Assembly: GCF_028462125.1 (NCBI RefSeq)
Contig: NZ_CP115468.1
Span: 1,212,501 to 1,276,500, forward strand
Direction of reading: 5' to 3'
From: Leptospira sp. GIMC2001
GTDB lineage: Bacteria > Spirochaetota > Leptospiria > Leptospirales > Leptospiraceae
Length of the DNA: 64,000 nt
A program made the position numbers and the translations under genes. Positions 1 through 8,130 of this stretch are shown in pieces. Below the pieces are notes generated by a model that made no database searches, had not been told where the DNA came from, and saw only the letters and a list, made by a program, of their open reading frames with translations. Numbering within the stretch: position 1 is the stretch's first letter; each line of letters opens with the position of its first letter.

Positions 1-15
1 TCGCAGTCGCAGTAG

Positions 16-141
16 CCCCGCTACTGCTTGGTGCGATCCTATGGCGTTGACCAAATGCAATCTTTGATAGATCAAGATGCGCCTCTGACACATTCGATGA
101 GAATCGGAAGTGTTGGAAAAAGAACAAATGATTTGGTTATA
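16..141 (+). other. possible 3' end of an unrecognised gene
   Basis: Frame 1 is open from just after a TAG at 13-15 to a TAA at 139-141 and reads like a protein C-terminus (ending GKRTNDLVI). A terminator-like hairpin with a T-run follows within 35 nt, which supports a plus-strand gene ending here. Frame 3 over positions 3-50 reads as a hydrophobic segment (AVAVAPLLLGAIL) before its own stop. A frameshift joining the two frames is possible but cannot be judged without the sequence to the left. No family is recognised. Confidence 0.25.
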
Positions 142-171
142 TAATGTTGGATTGGATCCAAAACAGGTAGG

Positions 172-254
172 AAGCTCCCCAGCACCATTTTTATGGTTAA
201 GCGAGGGAGCTTTTTTTATGAACGAATGAAAAATGGTGCTGGGGAGCTTTTTTT
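172..254 (+). terminator. nested Rho-independent terminator hairpins
   Basis: Positions 172-192 and 229-249 form a perfect 21-bp inverted repeat (core AGCTCCCCAGCACC), followed by a run of seven T at 248-254. A shorter alternative stem pairs AAGCTCCC near 172 with GGGAGCTT at 205-212, also followed by T7 at 211-217. Both T-runs lie on the plus strand, so the signal fits an upstream plus-strand gene ending at 141 and not the convergent hemW. Confidence 0.6.
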
Positions 255-278
255 GTGTACGAATGAAAAATGGTGCTG
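205..278. repeat. 37-bp tandem duplication of terminator sequence
   Basis: Two adjacent copies of a 37-bp unit lie at 205-241 and 242-278. Each begins GGGAGCTTTTTTT and ends GAATGAAAAATGGTGCTG. They differ only in a short stretch after the T-run (ATGAAC versus GTGTAC). The duplication copies the right arm and T-run of the upstream terminator. Confidence 0.8.
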
Positions 279-302
279 GATGCTGGGAACGCCCAAAGAT
301 CT

Positions 303-1523
303 CTAATGATCACGAATTGCTTGATTCAATTCAAATATTAGATTATCCAGATTTAAAATTGCTGATCTCTGCCATTGAAAAATTCCATCCGAGCGTATTT
401 TGCAGTAATCTTGATCTTGGAATTTATTCAATTGAGTGAGGAATTTTTTTTGAGCTTGAATCGGAAATTCATTGATAAAAGAATTCATATCAATGGGTTT
501 GAATATTCTAAATAGTGACAATAGTAACTCGGGAATCGGATCGGACTCCTCCCAATTGCTTTTGCCAGGATGCTTTGTATATGCTTCTAAGTTCCTTGGA
601 TTAGAATATCTTTTGCTATTTATAAATCCATGTGCACCTGGTCCTATTGCTAGATATTTTTCCATGGTCCAGTATTTTAAATTGTGTCGCGACTCGAAAC
701 CAAGTTTGCAGTAATTAGAAACTTCATACCATTTGTATCCCAAATCTTGCATTTTTCCAGGTAGAGTTTCAAGAAGCTTGATCTGCAAATCTTCATTAGG
801 TGGTAGCTTTACTCTATCTTTGACTTGTCTTGAGTATTCTGTTCCTTTTTCTAATGTCAAGGAATACAGGCTTAGATGATTAGGTTTGTATTGCAGGAGG
901 AATTCTAAATCCGAGTAGAATTCTTCTTCGGTTTGGTTTGGAAATCCATAAATGAGATCGAATCCATAATTTTCAATTTTGGAATTTGCAAGAAGTAAAG
1001 GAGCTATCTTGTATTGTTCGCTATCATAGTATCTTCCAACCAATTCCAAGTATTGAGGGTTTTGAGTTTGGTAACCCATATTCACCCGATTGATTCCAAT
1101 CTGATTCCAATCGTTCAGTATGGATTCAGTTATATCTTCAGGATTGGATTCGATGCTCATTTCAATATCATCTTCAAATTGAAATTGACTGCGTAGAAAA
1201 TGAATCAATTCATTCAATAAATTGTTGTCCATTCGCGATGGAGTTCCTCCACCAAAAAACAGACTATCCACTTTTAAGCTTTGGATCTCAGGAAAAGATT
1301 CAATTCTATTTAAAATTTCTGTTTTATAGGAAGAAAAAATATTTTTCTCTTCCAATTTTTTGGATATTCCATTCCCAATAGAATAGAAATCACAATAAGA
1401 ACATTTTTGAATGCAGAAAGGAAAATGAACATAGATTCCTAAATAGCCTTCACGTTTCTTAATTGCAGTTTGATTACCAAGTATGTTAAGCACTGTATAT
1501 TCAATTTTACCAACGATTCTCAT
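303..1523 (-). CDS. hemW: HemW-type radical SAM protein (heme chaperone)
   Basis: Radical SAM protein of the HemN/HemW family. The cluster motif C37-x3-C41-x2-C44 is followed by D-F, so it lacks the extra Cys of true coproporphyrinogen dehydrogenase HemN (CxxxCxxCxC). The SAM-binding GGGTPS lies at residues 91-96. The family inserts or traffics heme into respiratory proteins; assignment to HemW and not HemN rests on the motif and on the length of about 400 residues. The ATG start at 1523 overlaps the divergent gene by 41 nt; an in-frame GTG at 1493 would shorten the overlap and still leave about 26 residues before the Fe-S motif. It is convergent with the gene tail at the left edge. Confidence 0.85.
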   Translation of the reverse strand: MRIVGKIEYTVLNILGNQTAIKKREGYLGIYVHFPFCIQKCSYCDFYSIGNGISKKLEEKNIFSSYKTEILNRIESFPEIQSLKVDSLFFGGGTPSRMDNNLLNELIHFLRSQFQFEDDIEMSIESNPEDITESILNDWNQIGINRVNMGYQTQNPQYLELVGRYYDSEQYKIAPLLLANSKIENYGFDLIYGFPNQTEEEFYSDLEFLLQYKPNHLSLYSLTLEKGTEYSRQVKDRVKLPPNEDLQIKLLETLPGKMQDLGYKWYEVSNYCKLGFESRHNLKYWTMEKYLAIGPGAHGFINSKRYSNPRNLEAYTKHPGKSNWEESDPIPELLLSLFRIFKPIDMNSFINEFPIQAQKKFLTQLNKFQDQDYCKIRSDGIFQWQRSAILNLDNLIFELNQAIRDH

Positions 1524-1965
1524 TATACAACAATTGTTTTTTGCTCATTCAATCCATGCCGATAGTAAGAAAAAAATTGGTTTTAAAAAAGGGGAGGTCA
1601 TTGAATTTGATCTATGTAGAATTAGTCTACCTTATGATACATCTGTTATCAATTCTGGAACCTTGAGTAAGTCGCTTCGAATCTACCCCAGGTTTCGTGA
1701 TGACTTCTTGATCATCGTTAGAAAAAATCCCATTCCCGTATCACAAGATTCCATCGAACAAGAAATCAAATCTGAAAAAATTGTTATTTTCTGGGGACCT
1801 TGGACTGCCTGGAAAGAAGAAGTAATCGTTGATCGCAATGATTTGATTCGCTTGATTTTCCTACATGAGTCGGGTGAATTTATGGTTTGGGTTGACTTTC
1901 GAAAAGAAAACCAAGATCTCAGTAAACTGTTTCTTCAAGAAGAATGGATTTCTTCTTGTCGATAG
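1483..1965 (+). CDS. small exported protein of unknown function
   Basis: The 160-residue product starts with a hydrophobic stretch (about residues 4-21) ending in SIHA-DSKKK, which resembles a signal peptide with cleavage after Ala. The remainder is charged and looks folded, with several aromatic residues (for example FWGPWTAWKEE), and it ends WISSCR. I recognise no family. The start overlaps the 5' end of hemW on the other strand, so a slightly later start is possible. The gene lies directly upstream of a tRNA gene and may share its transcript. Confidence 0.6.
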   Translation: MLSTVYSILPTILIIQQLFFAHSIHADSKKKIGFKKGEVIEFDLCRISLPYDTSVINSGTLSKSLRIYPRFRDDFLIIVRKNPIPVSQDSIEQEIKSEKIVIFWGPWTAWKEEVIVDRNDLIRLIFLHESGEFMVWVDFRKENQDLSKLFLQEEWISSCR

Positions 1966-1992
1966 GCTCATAGAAAAAAAACTGGAGTCTCA

Positions 1993-2066
1993 GGGCCTAT
2001 AGCTCAGTTGGTTAGAGCAGCAGACTCATAATCTGCGGGTCGAAGGTTCGAGCCCTTCTGGGCCCA
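1993..2066 (+). tRNA. tRNA with CAU anticodon (Met elongator, or Ile2)
   Basis: A complete 74-nt cloverleaf: the acceptor GGGCCTA pairs with TGGGCCC, discriminator A is at 2066, the D-arm is GCTCAG...GAGC, the anticodon stem GCAGA/TCTGC encloses loop CTCATAA, and the T-arm contains GGTTCGAGCC. The anticodon is CAU. The paired 1-72 position and the lack of three G-C pairs in the anticodon stem exclude initiator tRNA. The acceptor and D-arm resemble isoleucine tRNAs, so a lysidine-modified Ile2 is possible. CCA is not encoded. Confidence 0.95.
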
Positions 2067-2107
2067 TTTTTCATTTATGTTAAAAATAAGGGATACGTCT
2101 AAAGAGC

Positions 2108-2683
2108 ATGGAATACCTAGAAGTAAATATCTCTGACATATCCCTTACGAATGTTGGGTTTGCAGTCTTCTTACGTTCCAAGGATCTAAGCGAAGAGAGA
2201 GTTGTTCCTATTTTCATTGGACCTCTTGAGACGCATTCTATCACATCTGTCATCGACGGAACTAAACCACCACGTCCGATGTCACACGATCTTATGCTTT
2301 ATATGATTACATCACTCGGTGCAAATATCATTAAAGTTGCAATTGAAGAAATTATTGATAATACTTTTTATGCCAAAATCTCCATGAAGAAAGATGAAGA
2401 GATTATCGTTTTGGACGCAAGGCCTTCGGATTCCATCGCTCTTGCACTTCGAGCCAATTCACCAATTTATGTCTCGAAGAGTGTTTTTGATGAAGCAGGA
2501 ATCATGATGAACGAAGAAGAGATTCAAGGACAATCTGTAACTCAAGAAAAGAAAGTTCCAGCTCTTCCTAAGACTCAATTGCAGATTCTAGAGGATACTT
2601 TAGAAAATGCACTTCGTACAGAAGACTACGAAACCGCTGCAAAAATCCGTGACCAGATCAAAAAGCTGATCGAAAACGGATAA
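2108..2683 (+). CDS. bifunctional nuclease family protein (DUF151) with UVR motif
   Basis: Residues 1 to about 135 match the DUF151 (BFN) domain, with the characteristic VPIFIGPLE near 33 and ARPSDSIALALR at 104-115. A C-terminal UVR motif (about 158-190, ending ETAAKIRDQIKKLIENG) is the kind that contacts UvrB/UvrC or other partners. The family is described as nuclease-like, and its bacterial role is poorly defined. ATG 2108 is the natural start, 41 nt after the tRNA. The 191-residue length is normal for the DUF151-UVR arrangement. Confidence 0.85.
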   Translation: MEYLEVNISDISLTNVGFAVFLRSKDLSEERVVPIFIGPLETHSITSVIDGTKPPRPMSHDLMLYMITSLGANIIKVAIEEIIDNTFYAKISMKKDEEIIVLDARPSDSIALALRANSPIYVSKSVFDEAGIMMNEEEIQGQSVTQEKKVPALPKTQLQILEDTLENALRTEDYETAAKIRDQIKKLIENG

Positions 2684-2750
2684 ATTTATTGCAGTTTTTT
2701 TTTCCTTCTGACAACATTGTAATACTAATTTTTATAGGAATGTGAAGGAC

Positions 2751-3110
2751 ATGGAAAAAATATTAATGGATCTCGTCAATGCGAGCATTGCGGTTTTCAA
2801 ATCTGGAGAAGGTAAACTAAAAACAGCCGTATCTGATCTTGAAAAACTTTATGAAGAACTGAAAACAAAAGGCTCTTCAGACAACTCTGAGCAAGCTCAA
2901 AAGCTTAGAGACCTACTCAATAAAACAGTAACTGATTCAAAAACTGCAGTTAATCAAGCTAACGCAAGTTATGAAGATGTTCTCAAGAAAGTTCAAGAAA
3001 ATTATGCTAACCTATCTACGCAAATCGAAGCGATGGTACCAGCACAAGTTAAGGATACTATTCAGAAAGGTTTGGACGAACTGAATAAATTAGTCAAAAA
3101 AGAACAATAA
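2751..3110 (+). CDS. phasin-like coiled-coil protein
   Basis: About 119 residues, almost wholly amphipathic helix and very rich in Lys, Glu, Ala and Gln. It begins MEKILMDLVNASIAVFKSG, which resembles the N-terminus of PhaF/PhaI-type phasins, and ends with a helical Lys-rich tail. Phasins coat polyhydroxyalkanoate granules, and a PhaR-type regulator lies at 24059. Phasin-like proteins also occur without PHA, so the function is inferred. ATG 2751 is preferred over GTG 2742 because AGGA at 2737-2740 sits too close to the GTG. A terminator follows directly. Confidence 0.6.
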   Translation: MEKILMDLVNASIAVFKSGEGKLKTAVSDLEKLYEELKTKGSSDNSEQAQKLRDLLNKTVTDSKTAVNQANASYEDVLKKVQENYANLSTQIEAMVPAQVKDTIQKGLDELNKLVKKEQ

Positions 3111-3120
3111 TCTCTTAAAC

Positions 3121-3153
3121 CCCCTCCTCATAGAAAAATTGGAGGGGATTTTT
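3121..3153 (+). terminator. terminator of the phasin-like gene; stem also carries the next gene's SD
   Basis: CCCCTCC at 3121-3127 pairs with GGAGGGG at 3141-3147 across a 13-nt loop, followed by ATTTTT. It ends one base before the MFS start codon at 3155. The 3' arm GGAGG is the only plausible Shine-Dalgarno for that gene. Confidence 0.8.
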
Positions 3154-3154
3154 C

Positions 3155-4447
3155 ATGTTTAAAAAAAGAAATTCCATTTTATTATTTATCACAGTTTTCG
3201 CAGATATGATGGGGTTCTCTGTCATCTTTCCAATATTCCCTGAGACAATTAAATACTTCCTTGCAATTAGCGGAGATCCTGTTTTTAATTATTTTTATCA
3301 ATTGGCTCTATCTTTAGGTGGATTAGAAAAACCAGAATTCATCGTAGTTTTATTCGGAGGAATTCTTGGCAGCGTGTATTCGGTATTGCAATTTATTTTT
3401 TCTCCATTCTGGGGAAGACTTTCCGATTCATTAGGAAGAAAGAATATTCTAATTTTTACTTCTGCTGGTAATTTGATCGGTTATCTTGTTTGGTTGTTTT
3501 CCTCTTCGTTCAGCCTATTCTTATTATCACGTGTAATCACTGGGTCAATGGGTGGAAATATCTCTGTTGCTAGTGCTTCAATGGCGGATATAACTACAAG
3601 CCAAGACCGAGCAAAAGGAATGGGAATGATCGGTGCGGGAATCGGACTTGGTTTTATTTTCGGTCCATTGCTAGGTGGACTCTTCAGTGGCACAGAATTG
3701 CATAATTTATTTCCATCTTTGAGTGGTTTCGGGTTTACAGTTTTCTCTTCTTCGGCACTTGTTTCTCTACTTGTAGCGATCATTAATCTTATATTGATCA
3801 TTTTTTTATTTCACGAAACTCTTAGTTCAAGCGACAAGAAAGAAAAGATTGAATCGCCTTTTTCGCATCCCATACTTTCTTCTTCCAAGCAATCGTTTCG
3901 AGTCTTACTATTTGTTTCTTATATTTATTTTTTGTTTATATTTTCTTTTTCAGGATTTGAATTCTGTTTGAATTTTTTTCTAAACGAAGCCAAGTCTTTT
4001 ACACCAAGGGAGATTGGCATGACGTTCTTGTACATTGGACTTATCATTATATTTGTACAAGGTGGCATTGTTCGCAGAGTATCTGGCAAAGTTTCCGAAA
4101 TAAAGATCATCTTGAGCGGAGTTACAATTATCAGTTTAGGATATATTGGTTTGATATTTCTTTCTGACGGTAATTTTGGACTGTTTGCAAGCTTGGGATT
4201 TATGAGTTTTGGATCTGCATTGATTCATCCTGGACTATCTTCACTTGCTTCTCTTCGTTCGAGTTCGCAAGAGCAGGGCAAAAATTTGGGAATTTTTCGT
4301 AGCTTTGGTTCTTTGGCGCGTGCTTTTTCACCGATTTCATTTGCTTTGGTGTATTTTGGATACGGTCCTTATTTTGTATTTATATTGGCCTTAGGTTTTT
4401 CGATTTTTCTCGGGGTATCTTTGTTGGTCTGGTCTAGAAATGAATGA
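3155..4447 (+). CDS. MFS transporter, TetA-like drug/H+ antiporter family
   Basis: The 430-residue, very hydrophobic protein has about 12 membrane segments. MFS motif A (GRLSDSLGRK) lies at residues 87-96, after the second segment, and the N-terminus has FADMMGFSVIFPIFPE, typical of the TCR/Tet-type 12-TM exporters. A repeated glycine-rich GMGMIGAGIGLGFIFGPLLGG (antiporter motif C type) lies near residue 160. It probably exports a small hydrophobic compound by proton antiport; the substrate is unknown. Its Shine-Dalgarno is buried in the preceding terminator stem. It converges with the AgmX-like gene 8 nt downstream. Confidence 0.85.
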   Translation: MFKKRNSILLFITVFADMMGFSVIFPIFPETIKYFLAISGDPVFNYFYQLALSLGGLEKPEFIVVLFGGILGSVYSVLQFIFSPFWGRLSDSLGRKNILIFTSAGNLIGYLVWLFSSSFSLFLLSRVITGSMGGNISVASASMADITTSQDRAKGMGMIGAGIGLGFIFGPLLGGLFSGTELHNLFPSLSGFGFTVFSSSALVSLLVAIINLILIIFLFHETLSSSDKKEKIESPFSHPILSSSKQSFRVLLFVSYIYFLFIFSFSGFEFCLNFFLNEAKSFTPREIGMTFLYIGLIIIFVQGGIVRRVSGKVSEIKIILSGVTIISLGYIGLIFLSDGNFGLFASLGFMSFGSALIHPGLSSLASLRSSSQEQGKNLGIFRSFGSLARAFSPISFALVYFGYGPYFVFILALGFSIFLGVSLLVWSRNE

Positions 4448-4454
4448 GAATTGA

Positions 4455-4931
4455 TTACTTGGTCTCTGCATCCATTTTAAAATTGTATTTATAAGTTGCA
4501 TATGTTTGCATGCCCGTTGGAGGAAGTGGAAATTCAATTTTTGTTATTGTGTTAAGTATGCACCTATGAAAATTATCTGAAGATAAATTGCTGCTTACAA
4601 TTTCTGCTTTTTTTACCGATCCATTTTCTTGTATATTCCAGTCAATTTCAACAAATCCTTCTGTAAGATCTGGTTTTTGCTTAAGATATTCATTATAACA
4701 TTCTTGGATGCTGTTAGCTTTTTTTCGAAGAGCATTATTTACAGCGATTTCTTTATAAGGATCTCTAGATCTGTTGTTCTGATCTCCAAGCAAGTAAGAA
4801 GATTTGTAATCTAGGCTACGAATCAACTGAACCTGTAGATCCTGTTGTTTTTTTAAAATAAAAAATAAAACGATTAGCAAGCTTATTATCGACACTAAAA
4901 GAATATAAATTGATTTATTTTGATTTTTCAT
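4455..4931 (-). CDS. membrane-anchored AgmX/PglI (TonB-like) C-terminal domain protein
   Basis: One N-terminal membrane segment (about residues 7-26), then a linker, then a C-terminal domain with the pattern of the AgmX/PglI family: IQECYNEYL (C78), GFVEIDWNIQENGSV, then FHRCIL (C124) and FPLPPTG. The two Cys probably form a disulfide in the periplasm. Homologues occur with gliding and energy-transduction systems and resemble TonB C-termini. No ExbB/ExbD genes lie in the window, so the partner is unknown. Confidence 0.65.
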   Translation of the reverse strand: MKNQNKSIYILLVSIISLLIVLFFILKKQQDLQVQLIRSLDYKSSYLLGDQNNRSRDPYKEIAVNNALRKKANSIQECYNEYLKQKPDLTEGFVEIDWNIQENGSVKKAEIVSSNLSSDNFHRCILNTITKIEFPLPPTGMQTYATYKYNFKMDAETK

Positions 4932-4978
4932 TAATTTACTTACTTGTCATCATCATTTAAATCTTAGAATTAGAATTG

Positions 4979-6916
4979 CTAATGTCTTCTATAAATATAC
5001 ACAGCACCCGAGTTGAGAGCAGAATTGTCAATGCTTGCCGTGGTTCCATTAGTGATAGTCGCCTGGCTACTATCTTCAAATGTTGCACCCACTACCAAAG
5101 TATCATCTGAGATTGCTAGGCGTTTACCAAATTCATCATCCATATCCGGATTGGACGCTTTGATATATGCTTCTTGTACCCAACTAGATCCATTCCTTTT
5201 GTAAATATATACCGCTCCTGAATTTACAACGGAATTGTCGATGCTTGAACCTATTCCATTGGTGATCGTATTTTGGTTGCTGTCTTCTCTAAATGAACCA
5301 ACAGCAGCAAGATCCGATTTTATCGCTACGCGGATTCCAAACCTATCTCCACTTTCATTATTGGAGGCTTTTATATATGCTTCTTGTGCCCAATTGCTTC
5401 CTGTTCTCTTAAAAGCATAGGCTGCACCAGAATCTGAAGAGCTATTGTCAGAGCTTGCAAGGCTTCCATTGGTAATAAAATTTTGATTGCTGTCTTCAAA
5501 GCTTGAACCCACTACAAGGCTATCCTGTGATATATCCAAGTGTAATCCAAATTGATCATTGGAACCTGCATTTGATGCTTTTATGTAGGCTTCCTCTGTC
5601 CATGTTGTTCCAGATCTACGAAAAATATAAACTGCACCAGATGCACTCATTCCATTGTTTAAGCTCGCAGCTGCTCCATTCGTAATTGTTGTTTGGTTGC
5701 TGTTTTCTAAATTAGATCCGACAGCAATCGTGTCGGATGAAATTGATACACTACAAAAACTATCTCCTGGATCTGCATTAGATGCTTTTATAAATGCTTC
5801 TTGGTTCCAATTACTACCTATCCTTTTGTAAACATAGGCAGCACCGGAATTGACTGAGCTGTTGTCAACGCTCGAGGTTGCTCCATTTGTAATGGTTGTC
5901 TGGTTACTATCCTCGGCACAGCTTCCAATTACAATTGTATCCATATCAATAGCAACGCTGTTGCCAAATTGATCAGCAGCATTAGCATTTGATGCTTTAA
6001 GATAGGCTTCTTGTGCCCAAGTTGTTCCCGACCTCCGGAACACATAAGCTGCTCCTGAGTTACTCAAGGTATTGTCTCCGCTCGAAGTTGCTCCGTTCGT
6101 TATGGTTGATTGATTACTGTCTTCATTTACAGCTCCTGCCACAATTGTATCTCCAGAGATAGCAACACTGTATCCGAACTCATCACTGATATTAGAATTG
6201 GATGATTTTATATATGCTTCTTGTGCCCATGCATTTCCAGATCTCCGAAAAACATATAACGCTCCTGAGTTCGTAGCTGAGTTATCAGAGCTTGCTGTAG
6301 AGCCATTTGTGATTGTTGTCTGATTGCTCCCTTCGAATTGAGCTGATACCACAATTGTATCTCCAGAAATTGATAAGCCATTCCCAAATTCATCATTTGA
6401 TCCAGAGTTAGTTGCTTTTATGTATGCTTCTTGTGTCCAAATTCCAAGAGCAACAGCGCTCACATTTTCTTCAAGAACTGAGATGCTAATTGTTGTAGAA
6501 ATGAATTCACCCTTACTATTGGAGGCTGTGATTGTGTAAGTGATCGCATTTGATGTTCCTGTTGGAGTGCCCGAGATAGTGCCATTCGTAGTTTCGATTG
6601 AAAGCCCAGGAGGAAGGTTTGGATTTACTGAAAAGGTCTCAGCTATTCCAGTTATATTGGGTGTTATTGATATGATTGCTGTATTTCTGGTAAAGATAAA
6701 AGGGCTGCCAGAGTAACTCAAATTAGATAGACGAGCAGAACCTTCACTATTTGAATTTTTAAGCAAAATGCTTAATACTGCATACTCAAGTGGGCTAGTT
6801 AAACTCGGAAAATTACAAGAATTTGAAATAAGAAATACTGGAACCCAAAGTACAATTGAAGAGTGCAAAAATTTTCTCGTTCTAAAAGCTTGAATGTTAA
6901 GTAGAAATTTTGGCAC
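4979..6916 (-). CDS. FG-GAP repeat lipoprotein with He_PIG domain (seven-bladed propeller)
   Basis: The N-terminus holds a hydrophobic segment ending FLISNSC, a plausible spirochaetal lipobox. An Ig-like He_PIG segment follows (LPPGLSIETTNGTISGTP, about 102-119). From about residue 160 come seven consecutive repeats of about 68 residues. Each starts EAYIKASN, contains DxFG...ISGDTIVVG and EDSNQTTITNG, and ends SGAAYVYRR. Seven repeats suit a complete FG-GAP/integrin-like beta-propeller on the cell surface or in the periplasm. Repeat 4 has lost its glycine (DSFCSVSIS) and is one residue short. A binding role is only inferred. Confidence 0.8.
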   Translation of the reverse strand: MPKFLLNIQAFRTRKFLHSSIVLWVPVFLISNSCNFPSLTSPLEYAVLSILLKNSNSEGSARLSNLSYSGSPFIFTRNTAIISITPNITGIAETFSVNPNLPPGLSIETTNGTISGTPTGTSNAITYTITASNSKGEFISTTISISVLEENVSAVALGIWTQEAYIKATNSGSNDEFGNGLSISGDTIVVSAQFEGSNQTTITNGSTASSDNSATNSGALYVFRRSGNAWAQEAYIKSSNSNISDEFGYSVAISGDTIVAGAVNEDSNQSTITNGATSSGDNTLSNSGAAYVFRRSGTTWAQEAYLKASNANAADQFGNSVAIDMDTIVIGSCAEDSNQTTITNGATSSVDNSSVNSGAAYVYKRIGSNWNQEAFIKASNADPGDSFCSVSISSDTIAVGSNLENSNQTTITNGAAASLNNGMSASGAVYIFRRSGTTWTEEAYIKASNAGSNDQFGLHLDISQDSLVVGSSFEDSNQNFITNGSLASSDNSSSDSGAAYAFKRTGSNWAQEAYIKASNNESGDRFGIRVAIKSDLAAVGSFREDSNQNTITNGIGSSIDNSVVNSGAVYIYKRNGSSWVQEAYIKASNPDMDDEFGKRLAISDDTLVVGATFEDSSQATITNGTTASIDNSALNSGAVYIYRRH

Positions 6917-7149
6917 TTGTATACTAAGTTTAGTTAATTCTTTGGTTGATTTGTCAATTAATATTTTAACGAAATAAGCCTTAATAATGAATTTAATTTG
7001 TTCAGTTCAGAAGGTTAATAATCAAAAAAAACAAATTCTAAAAAAATAAGCTCAACCGGGGAAAATCTAAAATCCTCTAATTTGAAAAAACATCGCTACG
7101 AGTACTGCAGAATGAATACTGATGCAAAAGAGATTTGCTTCTACTAACA

Positions 7150-8016
7150 TTACTTAGTCGCCAAAAGAAATCTTTCTTTATTGGATAGATCAACTATGAC
7201 CTCAGTTGTCATTCCGATAGACTCAGCCAATTCTTTAAGACTTTTCATCATGATTGGATTCGTCTCGATCATAATTTTTCCATTTGGGACAAGTCTTTCC
7301 TTTGCTCCGGTTAATAAGCGTTTATGAAATGCATCAAAATCATCAACAACTAAGGCAAGTCTTGGTTCTTTTTGGACGTCCAGGCTTAAGCTTTCTTCTT
7401 CTGATGGCAGAACATACGGAGGATTGGATACTATTAAATTGTATTTGCAATCTATTGGATGATCAGTGAATAAATCACTGAGGTAGAAGTGAGATTTTTC
7501 TTCTTGATGGAATCCTTCTAGGATATTCATATAATTGAGCCTGGTTACTTCTAAGGCTTCATTCGATATATCAAGAAAGTCTACATAGCAAGAAGGATTG
7601 TTCTTTTGGATGCATATGCCAATGCATCCAGACCCACAGCAAAGATCCAAAACGCTCAGATTAGATGAATCTGAGTTTGGAAATATTTTCTTGAGTACAT
7701 ATTCAACAAGCTCTTCGGTCTCAGGTCTCGGTATGAGGACGGATGGATTTACAGCAAAATCAAGCCCATAGAAATTTTTCTTTCCTACAATATAAGCAGT
7801 CGGGATATTTTGTGATCTTTTAAGAATGAGCTCTCGATACAAATTGGTCTCTGATTCATTGAGAGGACGATCGAACCTTGCATAGAGTTGAATTCGAGAT
7901 AGTCCGAGGACATGGGAGATAAGGATCTCAGCTTCCAATCTTGGGTTTGCGATATTCTTCTTCTCAAGAAATGTTGTGGATTTTTTTAGAAAATAGAGTA
8001 GGTTGTTTTCTTCCAC
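7150..8016 (-). CDS. prmC: peptide chain release factor N5-glutamine methyltransferase
   Basis: PrmC (HemK) methylates the GGQ glutamine of release factors RF1/RF2. Visible signatures are IPRPETEEL at 95-103, the SAM-binding DLCCGSGCIG at 124-133, and the catalytic NPPY at 198-201. The N-terminal helical domain contains the usual PRLEAEILISHVLG. The length of 288 residues is typical. The start MEENNLLYF is the first Met. prfA, its usual neighbour, is not in the window. A tRNA gene lies 40 nt upstream on the same strand. Confidence 0.93.
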   Translation of the reverse strand: MEENNLLYFLKKSTTFLEKKNIANPRLEAEILISHVLGLSRIQLYARFDRPLNESETNLYRELILKRSQNIPTAYIVGKKNFYGLDFAVNPSVLIPRPETEELVEYVLKKIFPNSDSSNLSVLDLCCGSGCIGICIQKNNPSCYVDFLDISNEALEVTRLNYMNILEGFHQEEKSHFYLSDLFTDHPIDCKYNLIVSNPPYVLPSEEESLSLDVQKEPRLALVVDDFDAFHKRLLTGAKERLVPNGKIMIETNPIMMKSLKELAESIGMTTEVIVDLSNKERFLLATK

Positions 8017-8056
8017 TGAGAGTTGAGTAATTTAAATTTATACCGAGCAAGCCGCA

Positions 8057-8129
8057 TGCCCCCGACAGGACTCGAACCTGTGCACATAGTTTAGGAAACT
8101 AATGCTCTATCCACCTGAGCTACGGGAGC
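8057..8129 (-). tRNA. tRNA-Arg (CCU)
   Basis: A 73-nt cloverleaf on the minus strand. The acceptor GCTCCCG pairs with CGGGGGC (one G-T), the D-arm is GCTC...GAGC, the anticodon loop is TTCCTAA giving anticodon CCU, the T-loop is TTCGAGT, the discriminator is A, and there is no encoded CCA. It decodes AGG. It begins a single nucleotide after the stop codon of the upstream Crp-like gene, so it is probably cut from that gene's transcript. Confidence 0.95.
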
Positions 8130-8130
8130 T

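Noticed and set aside
303..1523. True coproporphyrinogen III dehydrogenase HemN
   Set aside because: The extra Cys of CxxxCxxCxC is absent (CDF instead), which favours HemW.
1993..2066. Initiator tRNA-Met
   Set aside because: Position 1-72 is paired and the anticodon stem lacks three consecutive G-C pairs, so it is not an initiator.
6917..7149. Gene-free interval between the FG-GAP gene and prmC
   Set aside because: It contains A-runs and no convincing hairpin, open frame or promoter; nothing is reported.
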